NCBI GenBank assembly: GCA_030549335.1
Contig: CM060183.1
Span: 35,400,768 to 35,464,767 of the forward strand
Length of the DNA: 64,000 bases
Reading direction: 5' to 3'
From: Pontederia crassipes
Lineage: Eukaryota > Streptophyta > Magnoliopsida > Commelinales > Pontederiaceae
In this document: positions 23,934 to 36,706 of the stretch, one piece after another
How positions within the stretch are numbered: position 1 is the first letter of the stretch
Layout: every line of letters begins with the position of its first letter
Translations under genes and position numbers: made by a program
Notes under the pieces: generated by a model
Told to the model about the DNA's origin: nothing
Databases searched by the model: none
The model's input: only the letters and a program-made list of their open reading frames with translations

Positions 23934-25135
23934 ATCCGTCGCAATTTGCGACGGATTGGAATCCGTCGAGACGACCGACAGTTACAGCCGTCAGAAATAA
24001 AAATAATAAATTATGCAATATAATATTTTATTTTTCGACGATTAGGAATATCGAAAGTTCCAACGGATATCTATCCGTCATAATTTTCGACGGTCCTGAC
24101 CGTCAGTATATAATATAAGGAGTATTTTATTAATATAATTAGCGATAGTACAAATCGTCGTAATTTTTTACTGTCCAGACCGTCGGTAAGTGAAAAATAA
24201 TATAATATAAGGAGTCTTTTGTTAATATAATTAGCGATAGTCCAGACCGTCAAAATTTTCGACGGTGTAGACCATCAGTAATCTAAAAAAATATTCTATA
24301 TATGTAAGTAATATTTTATTATTATAATTAAATAATTTCCGAAAGTCTCGACCATAAGTGAATTTAAAAATAATTAAATGTTATATTCAAATATATCATA
24401 ATAATATATATTATTAATATTTTCTAAGTTTTCGACGATCATGACCGTCGGTAATTAAAAAATCACTCTCCCGCTGCTTCTTTTTTCATTATATATATAG
24501 TATATATATATCATCTTTCCCATCTTTCTCTCTCTCCACTCTCTACTTCTTTCCCTCTCTCCTCTCTCTCTCCCTCTCTTATTTTGCCAACGCGACGACC
24601 TCTCGGACGACGACCCGCCGGCGACCCTCTCTCTCTCCAGCTCGGTCTCCGGCTCTAGCTCCCTCTCCGTTCGGATGCCAGCGGCCGGATCCGGCCGCCT
24701 CCCAGTCCGATCTGGCCGCGGGTGGCCGAATCTGCCGCTGGCAGCACCAGGTGGTCGATCCGTCGGCCGGCTGTACCAGGGCCGGCTAGCGGCTGGCAAA
24801 TTTTTTTATATTATAAAAATCTATTGCGACGGTTGTCACCATTGAAATTGACGGTTGTGACCGCCGAGGTTTTTCCATGATTGCTAACGTCGGAATGTTT
24901 CGATGGTTGCCGCGGTCGGAACATTTCGATGGTTACGACCGTCAGAGTTTTGCAGCAGTTATAATCGTCAAAACTTTCGATGAATTTTTTTGAGCCGTCG
25001 AAAATGAATTTGCGATGCCCTCTTTTTCAACTAAACGGATTCGTCGGTAAATCCGTCTAAAACAGAAGTTTCAGATGATTTTCTTGAATTTTCAAACGGT
25101 TTGGACCGTCTGATAAAATCATTTTTCTTGTAATG
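23934..25135. mobile_element. Chimeric CACTA miniature element in unit 2
   Basis: Left and central parts, up to about 25110, follow the 7622-8846 copy (for example GAATTTTCAAACGGTTTGG). The last bases and the right flank follow the 11878-13100 copy (TTGTAATG, then GGATTCTACATGTTCG). The switch lies between about 25110 and 25131. It is preceded by a long C-run. See the recombination finding. Confidence 0.85.
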
Positions 25136-26520
25136 TCTCTTTTGGTGGCCTTTAGGATTCTACATGTTCGTAAAAAAATCGCAATTTTTTTTTTGGTAGT
25201 GACGTATGTAGCTGGAGCATGATCAAGACAACTAGATGAGTATGCGCTGTCAGGATGATGGATGAGTGAATGACATGGAATGACTCCTCCATGCACGTAG
25301 AGATGTTTCATCACAATGGGTTAGTGATCGACAATTGATTCATCACACAATAGGCTGAGCACAAGGCATCTGCTGAAATGATGTTGATGACGTTGACTAC
25401 TTGTGAGTGCTTCCACCACTTCTGCCAAGCATGATTGTCCTCGAGGGGACCATGAGATGTTCAAAGTATTGTCCTTGGAGGTTAGAATGTTTTCTCGGTT
25501 GTTAAGGTGACGTTTAATACGGTTAGATGGGTTTTTTGTGGCTTGTACGTCGTCTTTAATGACGAAACTTTGCATGCATGTACTTTGAAATGCATGGTGT
25601 CCTAAGATCATTGACGCTGACGTGAGGTCGATTTCTTACAGGGCAGGCGAGGATGATCTGAACCATCTTTAAATATTGTCGGAGGATTGTGTCACTGGCA
25701 TGTGTTTTGGGAGTGGGAACATGTTATATGTTGTGACCACGTAATTATTTCTCCTCATGTTAATCTAAATAATATTGGATGACTACCGCACCTTGTGTAT
25801 GTGGTCATCCTCTCTTCTTGCAAGGAAAAAAAATACAATGTTGTTCTACCTCAAAAAAGTTGTAGATTGTGATGTCACCTCAATTTGACTCCGAGGGAAT
25901 CTGGCATAAAGGTGATGAAGCTATCTCTAATTATCTGTTGTGTATAAAGTTATTATCACGGTGTTGCAAAACATTATATATATATATGGATTGTAACTTT
26001 TACGAATTAATGATGCAGAAGGAATCAGCCATCTAATGGATAATAATACAAGGCTTATGCAAAAGTGGTATACTACAATTAATTGTTGGCAACCGTTGCC
26101 TGGTTTTATGTCGATTAAATCTTTCGTGATGATGCACGGAGAACTAATTTATGATGAGATCAATGTGATGTGACTGCCCAAGCATATGATAATCATGTCA
26201 TAATTTCTGGCGTGCCGAAGCTTACTGGTACCAACACAATCATCATACATTTCTCACCTCTTTGATCTCTGATAGCATGTGATCGGAAAAGCTTCCATTT
26301 TATTGATAACCAGCAATACATTTATATGTACCATTATACTAAATACTTATCATATATGTGCGCGTATATTAATTATGTATTGCATGTTCTTGTTCTTTCT
26401 CTTATTGCCATAACCAGCTTTGCTTTGCATAAGCAAAGCGTCCACTTCTTAGGCTTTTAGCAGAGCTCGCTATCATGCATACTGCAGCAAGCAGGGAGAT
26501 GAGCTTAATTAATTAATTAT
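25136..26520. other. FT2 downstream region
   Basis: Matches 13101-14488 almost exactly; see that entry. No additional feature. Confidence 0.55.
25321..25611 (-). CDS. Unrecognised 96-codon open frame, unit 2 copy
   Basis: Duplicate of 13289-13579, differing by one visible residue (His for Gln in the QHQ stretch). The same caution applies: nothing here identifies a family. Confidence 0.2.
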   Translation of the reverse strand: MILGHHAFQSTCMQSFVIKDDVQATKNPSNRIKRHLNNRENILTSKDNTLNISWSPRGQSCLAEVVEALTSSQRHQHHFSRCLVLSLLCDESIVDH

Positions 26521-27651
26521 TTAGCTTGGGTACATTCTCCTCCCTCCACAGCCCGCTTCCCTGCGGCAGTTGAAGTAGACGGCAGCGACAGGAGCGCCGA
26601 GGTTGTAGAGCTCCGCGAACTCTCTGGTACTGAAGTTTTGGCGCCACTGCGGCGCGTACACCGTCTGCCGGCCAAGTTGCTCGAACAGCACGATCACGAA
26701 GCGGTGTATTCCCATGCTCGGCCGCGGACTCTCGTAGCAGATTACTTCGCTACCTTCAAACATGTATGCAGGTTGATATGAACTCAATTGATTGATATGA
26801 ACTGTACGAGGAAGAAGAAGAAGAAGAACCTACCAAAGTTTGGTGAAGTTGTTGCAGGAATGTCTGTAACCATCCTGATTCATTCATTAATGGAACAGTT
26901 GGTCAGCATATAGTGCAACCTCTTGTATCGTCATAGCTACTTGGATCACAAATAATGCTACTATATACGGAAGTTATTACTATAATAAGATCGTTGATCG
27001 ATATATCTCTGCACGTCTTTAATTAGTTTCAGTCTACACGTTCATGGCGAGAAGCTTAATTTCTAGGACACGGTGTTAATTTCCTTATTTCAGGCATCAG
27101 CAGTGTGATAGTTAGGTAGGATAAATCTAAAAGTGCATAGTGTAATATATTCACAATTAGTTACCAATGTAAATATTCTCGAAGACTTGGATTGCTTGGA
27201 CTAGGTGCATCAGGGTCCACCATGATCTGCAGTACCACATATAAAAGGAAAATTGATTTTTCTTTTGTTTTGTTGAAGGAAATGAATAAACGTACACAAA
27301 TATTATGTCGAAGTATCTCTAGCTAGCTATACAGTTGATCAAAAGGTTCATCGTAAATATACGTATATATATACTGAAGAAGGTGTATCTGTAAAACTAA
27401 GGCGTTTATATGTATGCATGCATGCGTGCATGCATGTATAGATATAGTATATATACCAAAGTGTAGAAGGTCCTGAGATCGTCGCCTCCCACTTGAACCC
27501 TCGGTTGGCTGACGACCTCAGAAGGCTTAAAATCGCGTCCATTGGTGACGTCCTTGGCTGCGTACCTCGCTCTCAGGCTCACACATCTGCTGAAGGGATC
27601 CAAGACATCCCCCACCACCCTCCCCACCACCAATGGATCACTCTCTTCCAT
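26521..27651 (-). CDS. FT: FT-like florigen, PEBP family (copy 2)
   Basis: Second complete copy, offset by 12032 from the first. Exons are 27457-27651, 27165-27226, 26834-26874 and 26521-26753. The predicted 176-residue protein is identical to copy 1, including the Gln at the YAPGW glycine. Introns and about 2.3 kb of upstream DNA also match almost base for base. It lies about 3.5 kb from the 3' end of the CTP synthase gene, on the same strand. Its distal upstream DNA (beyond 29956) is unique, whereas copy 1 faces the transposon-rich start of unit 2. It is either a recent duplicate or one homogenised by gene conversion; an assembly duplicate must also be considered. Confidence 0.95.
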
Positions 27652-27787
27652 GGTTTCAGGAGATCAACAAAAAAGTGCACGTGCCTATTATATAGAAAAG
27701 CCTGCCCAAGAGCACTTCCAGTGCGATCTATATATTATATCCTACTTCTGAGTTCTGCCTGTGGGTAGCTTCGCTGCCTTACATTAC

Positions 27788-27797
27788 CTATATATAG
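27788..27797 (-). promoter_or_regulatory. TATA box of FT copy 2
   Basis: Same CTATATATAG and spacing as in copy 1. The core promoter is unchanged between copies. Confidence 0.6.
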
Positions 27798-27838
27798 AGT
27801 CGAGTCGACCAGAGGCAGAGAAAGAGAGAGAGAGAGAG

Positions 27839-28656
27839 GTGAGGGATCTGCATGACTTTCAACAATATTTTCTCCTGCAGTAGATCAGAGTTTCTTGAAG
27901 AATCCGCTTTATATTGCCTTTCAAGTTGCATTCACCATTGTGGTGTTCCACAGCTTAGGTGATAGGCCCCCGTTTATTCTTTCCCCTTTATTTTGTACTG
28001 CGCAATTATTTTCCGAATCGGATTCACTCCTAGATAAGCATATGGTGCATACATGCATGTTTGCTAATGAAGTAATATATCCAACTAACTAATTCGAAGA
28101 TATAAAAAAAAATGTTAGTGCTAAACTTTATTTCAGATCATTAACTAACAATAATTAATTTCTCAAAAATATATAATTTATTTCCTTTAACGCCCCCTCA
28201 CTTTTTTCGCTATCTGATCCTAAACTATAAACTTACAAATTTTAGTCATCAAATTTATCTAAATTTGACACTTAGATCCTTTTGTTAAATTTTAACTAAA
28301 TTTTATTAAATTTAATTGTGAAAAGTCCTTTTTACTCTTGGAATTAATGAACATGCTGCCCATTAAAATGGGTAGCATTATGCTCCCTACATCTAATAGT
28401 TTTCTTTCCCTGCCCAAAATCGAACTGGTCCTCATCAACGTCGCCAAACAATCTCCACTGTTTGAAGTCACCGCTGCCTTGAATGACCTTGCTGAAGCCT
28501 ACGCTGTCGAACGACCTCATCGCACAATTACGAAGAGGTGCTTTCTTCCTTTATTCTTCTGAAATGTGAGGAACCTTTGCTTGTCTTCCATTTTATTTTG
28601 GTGCATAATTAAGCTTCTAATTAAAAAAAAGTGAAAATATAGTGCCGTCTAAAAAC
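27839..28656. other. FT2 proximal upstream region
   Basis: Matches 15807-16624 base for base as far as I can see, with the same Mutator-like arm and the same unrecognised 74-codon frame (28338-28562). Confidence 0.5.
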
Positions 28657-29174
28657 TAGTTACCTAAAATCCGGCAAGATCGGTCTGATTGGACCAATGT
28701 CGGATGGTCAAAATAATTTGCGGATAATCTCAAACTTATTCTTGAGGTTGATTTGTTTTTTATTCGATCAAATTCAATTAAAATTCGAATTCAATAGGTT
28801 GATCCGACAAGTTTGGATGATCCGGTCGAGTCAAATTGAAAAAAAATAATAATTAGGACAAAAAATTAAAAAAATTTAAGATACATTACTTGCATATTTA
28901 TAATTACAAAAAATCATCTTGTATGTAATAACTATTTAGTTAATACTTAGTTTCTTATATTATTTGACTTTTAAACTATTTTATTTAAATTTATTATAAT
29001 TTATTGTATTTGTTATGCATCTTACCAAACATTAAAAATATGAGAGAAAAATATTTAACATATTTTTACCATTTTTTTATTAAGTTATAATATATGGTTC
29101 AACCTAGTCTGATAAGTTCAACTTGACTCAATCATCAATCTGAATCGATGACCGGATCGAATTTTACGACATTG
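28657..29174. mobile_element. hAT-like miniature element upstream of FT2
   Basis: Duplicate of 16625-17142 with the same ends and the same 8-bp flanks. It arrived with the segmental duplication. Confidence 0.82.
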
Positions 29175-29687
29175 TTAAAAACGTAAAACCTATATTTTTT
29201 TCATTAAGCATTAACAAATTTTTAAAATAAAAGGTGCACGAACTCTATTATCAAAGATTTTAGAATCGTCCTTATACAAAAACAAGGATTAAAAAAAGTT
29301 TTTATTAGTCAAATTATTAACACAATTTGTAACTCCATTTGCTTCCCCATAAATGTGTATGAAAGAAAAAGTTTGCAATCCCCTGTCCTTATTAGTTAGT
29401 GGACTAAGAAAACAAATTGGGCTATGACAAATTGGGTGAGCTCAAAATCAATTTTGAGATGCAAATTAACATTCGTCATTACAAGTACGACCTAATTCTC
29501 AAATTAGGCTAATTAGGTCGTTCATATGAAGACCAAAGAGTAAGCAAATCATTTCGCCAATTGGGAATTGAGTTTCCTCTGTAGAAATGGGATTCCCCAA
29601 CCCAATTTGTACTACATGAAGTCTGATCATGACAATTAATGAAGACAATTTAATTGTCCTTAGAAACAGAATATAAATGCTGGTGGC

Positions 29688-30075
29688 TTAACCATTACCT
29701 TTTATAAAAAAAAAGATTCCACCAACAGATGTAATAATCAACAGTGCACACAAAAATTGTAGGAGGTCCTGAGAAGGCTCATCCCTCCAAAATACATCAA
29801 CATAAGAGACTAATCGACTATTATTAGCAATATAATTAACAGCTTGATTTGCTTTCCTATAAATATGTCTAATTTCAAGGTATTCAAAATTGTCTATAGT
29901 GTTCCAAATGTCAAACATAACATTTCTGATCTTCCAAGGAAAAGATGCCTTTTTGTTAACAATGCCGACAAGGTTAGACGAGTCAGTTTGCACTATGATC
30001 TTCTGGTAGTCAAGTTCTGAGCATTTGATGATGCCCTATCTCAGTGCTCAAGCTTTCGCATCCAGGACGGTGTGG
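29688..30075 (-). pseudogene. LINE RNase H-like fragment with in-frame stops
   Basis: Longer version of the 17670-17923 fragment. The minus-strand frame runs through IIVQTDSSNLVGIVNKKA and the HIYRKANQAVNY motif to a stop at 29688. Upstream it contains two in-frame stops near 30033-30050. This matches the C-terminal RNase H-like domain of non-LTR retrotransposon proteins. It is dead and non-mobile in this state. Confidence 0.65.
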
Positions 30076-31198
30076 AAGTTCTTCCTTGACGACTTTGCAA
30101 AAAAAAAAACTCCAATAAAAGATCTAAGGAGGAAGCTTGCTCCTCTCACCTCCTTGGGTACGTAAAAGAATTATCAGAGCTGAGTATCATCCAACCAGGA
30201 GGTGAGGGTTCCCACCAAATCTAGAGTGGACTGCGAGGTGGTGGATTCTCAGGGCAATGATGTTGTATGTATTCCTCTGCTTGCACACTGTAGAGGTAGA
30301 GATAGTGGATGGATTGAAAGAATAGAGAGTTACCTTGAAAGTTGAAACAACTTAACCATTACCTTGAAACAACTCAAAATATCCATTAATCAATTCATAC
30401 AGAACGAAGGTTTCGGCACCCAAAAAAAGAGAAGTTACAGGACCAGGAGTTCTTAACGTAACTTCGATTTATAGATAGGTTTCGGGATCAATGGTCTTAG
30501 AAATGTAATTAAGCCATTTAAAATAGTAGCAATTTATATTTATGATATAATACTTTCCCTCGCTGCTCACACTTTGGATTACAATGATGGCTCAAAATCT
30601 AGTGAAAAAAGATAAACTTAAAAATAAAGGACACGTAATAAGATTTGAATTCGATATCACTTGGATTATGAGTTCAAAAGCGTGACACAATTGGAGCATC
30701 TTCCTCGAACTTGGCTATTTAAAAAAAATGTTCCACATATTTATATTACTTTGCTTATTATCCACATATTTTTGCTACAAACCAATCCGAAATAAGTAAA
30801 AAAGAGACAGATTATGCACATTATTCACAGAAAAAAAAAACAAAATATTGTAAAGAAAGAGCAGAAAGACATTGCCCATTTGATATTTAGGAGATATTAT
30901 CTCTCAAGAGTCGACACCTCAACAAACAGATTTTCTACAAGGTTTTATTAATTACAGAATCGAGATAACTAAAAGAGTTCATTTTGACATGTCTGCGCCT
31001 TGGTGAAACAGAAAAACACCAAACAATCAAACTCTAAGCGGCCACGCAGATCATATTACTGTTCCTCACTAAAAATCCTGGAACAAGCATGTACTTTGTC
31101 TATCTAGAAGAAAATTGCTCCATCAATGGTAGATCGAGCTGCCAGCGCAACTACGACAGAAATGACTGGAAAGAAAGGAGGAACACTAATTGTATTTG
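30076..31198. other. Intergenic between FT2 and CTP synthase
   Basis: No gene is seen. The part next to 30076 may be further LINE debris. 30540-31080 is AT-rich and contains the likely 3' untranslated region of the CTP synthase gene; no poly(A) signal could be assigned with confidence. Confidence 0.45.
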
Positions 31199-34100
31199 CT
31201 ACACATGCACTCCGTTTCCATTGGCGTGCAGGTTTCCATTTACTGGATCGGCAGAAAGCTTCTTCAAGCTCCCATTTTGGTAGGTGTTCGAGGAACAGAA
31301 ACCATTACTCGTATGATTTGTTGTTATGTAGTTATACCGACTGGGATCTTTCAGAACACTATCCAGCTGACAGCATGAGGCTGCTATAAGTCCTGCCAAA
31401 TGATGCCAACAGAACTATAATTAGCCAACATAGATCAGAAGTTTCTCAGAAAAATAGGGTCAACAAAATAATACACAAAGGTTTCCGACCAGATATTATA
31501 ATCTAGAAATGCATGAGTTGGCGTTAGAAAGCTAAGCTTAGATCCTACTTTTAAATCAACCATTGAAGGACAAAGAAGCATTGCAAAAAATATACTCCTA
31601 AATGAGTTTATTAAACTTAATTCCTTTCCCATAAACCATGCATGGTTCTTAAGAGTTATCGTTCAGCTTTGGTTGGAATAAAAGTAACATGCATCGATAC
31701 ACAAAAAGGAAAAACCATTGATATGTAAATCACAAGGATACTCATTATGACTTCAGAAATGAATATAAAATGTATGTGAAGCCGCAAAGGAGATACATGC
31801 TGATAGAAAAACAACAGAGATAAATCGAAATTACATATGGTGTATGAAGAGGTAAACCATCACTTTACCTAAGAAAAGAGGAGAGGGCTTTCCAGGGCGG
31901 GACTTGAATTCAGGATGAAATTGGACGCCAACAAAAAAAGGATGAGAAGGTAGCTCAATGATCTGCATCAATCAGCAAAACATTTGAAGGTTAAAAGGAA
32001 TGAACACCTAAGATCATAAAGCCAAAGTTGTGACTCCAACCTCCATTCGTCTTTCGGTTTCGTCTTTGCCAACAAAGGTAAGACCAGCTTTTTCAAATTC
32101 TGAGACCAAGTCAGGATTCACCTACAAAGATAAATAGGCATCTCAGATAATGCACATTAGAGATAGTGTCTCAAATATTATTATAAGAAAATAATAGACA
32201 GACCTCATATCGGTGCCGATGTCGCTCATCAATAAATTTGGAATTGCCATACCTGAGAAGACAATTTCGTAAACTCGAGAATAATGTATCTCTAAGAAGT
32301 GAACAAGTGTGTAAATGAAAGACCAAAACCAACAAAGGTTCAAGCAGCTGCTTTTTAATCTTACAACTTTGCAGATTTGCAATCAGCGACCTGGAAATAA
32401 GTCCTTCTTGAACCAAGTCGCATCGTACCTCCCATGTGAGTTTTGGAGCCCTCAAGTGATCATACCATAATATAAGTAACTAAAGAACATCCATAACACA
32501 GGAAACATGATAAAAAAAATATGGCTTACTTCTGGCATAAAAATCACACAGGGCGTTTCTGTATTAGGATCAAACTCTGTGCTATTCGCCCCATGCAGGT
32601 TCATGACAGAACGAGCAAATTCGACGACAGCAATTTGCATGCCAAGACAAATACCAAGAAATGGAATCTGGCATTCACGGGCATATTTAGCAGCAAGTAT
32701 TTTTCCTTGCACCCCTCTATCTCCAAAACCTCCTGGCACTAGTATACCATCAGCCCCCTGAAAAAAAAATGCTAAGTACTACCAGAGCACAAAAATTACT
32801 TTAAATATAGCTGGGAAAGGTGCAACTTGGGCATATTCTAATATTTAAGATTGAAAAGGTAAACCAGCAGTGTGATCACCTTCAATAAACTCCATGCTGC
32901 TTTGTAAGTGTCAGGTGCCTGCATGAAAAAACTTGTTGAAATATTTGGAATAAACCAGAAAATTTGAGAGTAGACAAAATAATAGTACACAGACCTCATT
33001 TGCAGTATTATCTTCAAGGTCAGTAGATGCAACCCAATCCACTACAAGTTTCTTATGACAGGCAACAGAAGCATGAAAAAGAGCCTGTAAACAGGTTGAA
33101 AAAGGTTGGTAATTCTGAGTCAACATTTACAGAATAAAGCAGCAAAAACAATCTAAAAGCACATGAGAGGAATAAAAGCATCTAAGTATTGTGAGTCTGT
33201 CAACATAGCACATTCAAGGAACAAATTAACAATATAATCTTCATGGAATAAGCCCTGCAAATGACAGCAACTAAAGAACTAAAAGATACGAAAAGCATAT
33301 CTGTCCAGAAAATATAGAAAGAGAAGAATATGTTTACCTTCAATACAGAAAGGTAAGAATCTAAAAGCCCAGTATACTTTCCTACCATTGCAATTCTGAC
33401 CTATAAAGTTAATAACAGTTCAGAGGGTAAAATTTGCGGATCTGCCCAAAGGACTAAAAGAAAACAAGAAACAGATCACCTACAGGTTCATTCAATTTGT
33501 CACAAATTTTAGCCATATTTGTCCATTCTTCCAGCAATGGTTCCTTAGAGAAACTGCAGAAGAAAGGGCAACTAGCATCAAGAAATCAACAAATCTTCTA
33601 CTATCAGAATGTATGAGATCATACTGACCCTTGAAGATTCAACAGCTTAAAGAAAGCTTCATGTGCTTTTTGCTCCTACATATGAAATAGATGATAATTG
33701 ACATATTATATTTATAAAAGTATAAATACTTTAGATATCACGACAAAAGAAGAAACAACTAAGTGGTAACATAATATATTATACCCTCAAAAGCAGTGGA
33801 ATATGCCAAATGTTTGAAACGTCATGCAGAGTAACAATATTTTCTGCCTGAAAAAAGGAACAATGAACGGCACTAATTACTTCATTTTGGATTCACTATT
33901 TGTGAAACAAGAAACAGTGTAAAAGCTAAGAAGCTATACTGGAACATGGCAAAACTGTGAAAGTTTTTCTTTAACACCATCATCTAGTGGCTGCCAAATT
34001 GAATAAACGAAGAATTAGGAGCTATCAGAAGCAAGGTAAAACAAAGTAAACAAGGGTCTAAAATGAAATATACAGAAGAGCATCAATCAATTTAGGCAGA

Positions 34101-36449
34101 CACCTTATCACAGCGGCAGGCTAGAATGTTTGGTGTAAGACCAAGTCCTCGTAGTCCCCTAACACTATGTTGAGTTGGTTTAGTTTTCTACAAGAGAATA
34201 ATAAAAAATATTATATGATGTACAAGTTGAAATTTTTTAGCAGATGCATCAATAACTTCAGTTTTGTTTCATTCTAGTTCTTACTGGCTCCCCAACTGCT
34301 TTAAGAATTGGCACAAGACTGACATGGACTAGACAGAAGTTGCAAGGGCCTGCAAGAAAATTTGAGAAATATCAAATAATGCGGGAAAGCAATAGACTGT
34401 ATGCAGGTTGATGCTTGTCAAACCTCACCTACGCGGTAAGAGAATTGACCTAGAGCTTCAATAAACGGCATTGATTCAATATCACCTGCACCGAGAAGGT
34501 CACTTTTACTATGCAGAAAAAAATATATATCTTTGTCCTGCATCACATGCTTGAGAACTATTGGAATCATATACAGACATACATTTCATGTAATACACTA
34601 TTACATTTTTTTCTATTCTATACATAGACATTTGGATGTAAACTTTACCGATGGTTCCTCCCAATTCAATAATGCAAATGTCAGCAGGTCCTTCTTTCCC
34701 ATCCACGGGAATCATTGCCACCCTTTCAATCCACTCTTGTATTGCATCTGTGATATGTGGTACAACCTTCATAGAGGTCCCGAAAATAAGAGGTAAGCAA
34801 TTCGCAAAAATCACCTGAACCAATATGGAAGAACTTTCTCTGAAAAAAGACTCACCTGCACTGTTTTCCCCAGATAATCTCCTCTCCTCTCCTTGTTAAT
34901 GACAAACTAATAAGTAAAACAAATGTTAGCTACTTTCACAAACCGATTTTAAGAATGATACGAGGTAAGCACAATATTCTGTGTGGACATTGTTGACTGG
35001 ATGTAGATCATGACAAGGTATCAAATCTTATAACTGCAATAATTATTTGCTGAAATTCAAAAACTGGTACCCTCCTATTTCAGAAATAAAAAAAAATATG
35101 AATGATCCAATACCTGATAGATCTTTCCTGTTGTGATATTGTTGTCACGAGTTAGCTTGATATCAAGAAATCGTTCATAGTTCCCAAGATCTAAATCCAC
35201 CTGCAAATGCAGAAGTTCATCATTCGAAATAATTAAAACTAAAGAAGACAACCAAAAACTGCTCAAAACATTATTTAACCCATGTGGTCTAAACAAAACC
35301 TGTGATGCATTGCATATTAGAAATAAGTAAAATCAAGTGGGACTCTGTGCAACAACTTTACCTCACCGCCATCATCCAATACATATACTTCTCCATGCTC
35401 GAAGGGGGACATTGTTCCAGCATCAGTGTTCAAGTATGGATCTGCAAAGATCAACGTTAAAAAAATAAGTATAAGAATTACCAGGTTAGTAGCAATAAGT
35501 AAAGAATACAAGTCTGACTTGGTTTTGGCACAAAAAAAAATCTGATTGCAATGTTTGACTTTATGCATTAAAATAATTTAAAGTGAATTATTAGAGTAAC
35601 TAAAAACACTTGCAAAGTAGCCGAAAATAAAAACTTGCAGAAGCCTCTGACAGGAACGGATGAATTTGTCTACAAAGACCAGAACTATCAGAATAGACGC
35701 TTCCATTTTCAAATTTTGTCAGATGAACCAAAGGGCGTATAGAGACTGACATGGTGGCAGCTGAGGATTCAGCCAAAACAGGATTCGGCATACTACCAAC
35801 AAAAAACTCAACGTATGCAGTAAGAAAAGTAATAAGTTTCTTTTCTCATCCTTTTCTTCCATCCTTGATTGAGGAAATAGTCAAATAATATATGTTAGGA
35901 GGAGCTTGAAGACAAAAGTACTATGATATCTCATTGGAGACTGTCAAATCACAGGGAGAACACCAAAGCACATAAAAGGTGATAGCAAACGAGAGTTGGA
36001 AACAAAAATTTAAATTTTAACAAATCAACAAGTGATCAAGTAACGCCTGATTCGGAGTGAAAAGTGAGAACCCGAATGCAAAATCCGCTTGGTTCCTTCT
36101 TGCAAAATACAACTTGGGCAAGAAAAATCCTTTCTGAAGGACTGAAGCAATCTCAACAAAAAGAAAAAAAACGATGCAAAAAAGCATTTTGATCGAGGGA
36201 AGTGAGGTTTACACCAAAGGGCAATCCCATTACGACGAAAAGGCGCATACTTTCCAAAAAAAAGAAAGGAACAACCGAACGAGAAAGGGTTTTCCCAGGG
36301 GAAATCTTGTTGTAAGGCACGGCGAAAGTACCGATCTTTATGGATGTTACTCGAAATCCGCACGCCTTGAGGAGGACGCCGATACTGCTGGCCGTCACCC
36401 CTTTGCCCAGCCCACTCACCACTCCTCCCGTCACCAGTACGTACTTCAT
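31199..36449 (-). CDS. CTPS: CTP synthase, 21 exons
   Basis: Makes CTP from UTP and ATP with ammonia released from glutamine, the last step of pyrimidine nucleotide synthesis (cytosol; known to form filaments). Exons: 36449-36332, 35441-35362, 35200-35114, 34906-34856, 34766-34649, 34485-34429, 34349-34285, 34187-34104, 33990-33940, 33847-33785, 33675-33629, 33553-33484, 33400-33338, 33084-32995, 32918-32880, 32757-32530, 32450-32365, 32252-32204, 32121-32041, 31962-31869, 31392-31199. All introns are GT-AG, and the sum is 604 codons plus stop with no frame break. The N-terminal synthetase domain starts [17 protein letters not shown] with its nucleotide loop. The class-I glutamine amidotransferase domain begins near residue 298 and has the triad Cys398 (LGICLGMQ), His525 and Glu527 (VQFHPEF). 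The last 60 residues are a Ser/Asn-rich tail, common in plant forms. It looks functional. Confidence 0.96.
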
Positions 36450-36706
36450 CTTCCTCTCTCTCTCTCTCTCTGGATGCTAAAACCCCACAGCCTCCCTTTT
36501 CAATCTCCGGAACGGACGAAACCAACGCGCCGACGGACGGATGCTCCGAGAGGTCGCGAGAAGAGCGCGGGAAAGGTGCCGGAAAGGAAAACGAGGTCGT
36601 CGCCAAAAGCGTGAACCTTGGAAGAGAAGAACTGAAGAAGAGATGAAGAAAGTGTTTGGAGATGGCGAGTATGGATGGGCACAAGAAGAGGAGGGGAATT
36701 AAATAC
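36450..36706 (-). promoter_or_regulatory. CTP synthase leader and possible TATA-like site
   Basis: A GA/CT microsatellite (36453-36472) lies immediately before the ATG, as often in plant leaders. GTATTTAATT on the minus strand (36697-36706) could serve as a weak TATA box with a leader of about 220 nt. A 219-codon open frame spanning 36025-36684 crosses this leader in another frame and is not a gene. Confidence 0.35.

Larger units (their letters stand above)
17926..29956. repeat. Segmental tandem duplication, unit 2
   Basis: Second copy of 1616-17923, shorter by about 4.3 kb because the material equivalent to about 8840-13100 is absent. By eye the left part (17926-25100) differs from unit 1 at roughly 1 percent or slightly more. 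The right part (25136-29956), holding the FT-like gene, shows only about half a dozen differences in 4.7 kb. To the right of 29956 the LINE fragment continues uninterrupted, so this is the original right border of the duplicated segment. Confidence 0.93.

Noticed and set aside
36025-36684. 219-codon minus-strand open frame
   Set aside because: It overlaps CTP synthase exon 1 and leader in a different frame, has no recognisable domain, and the CTPS frame explains the conservation.
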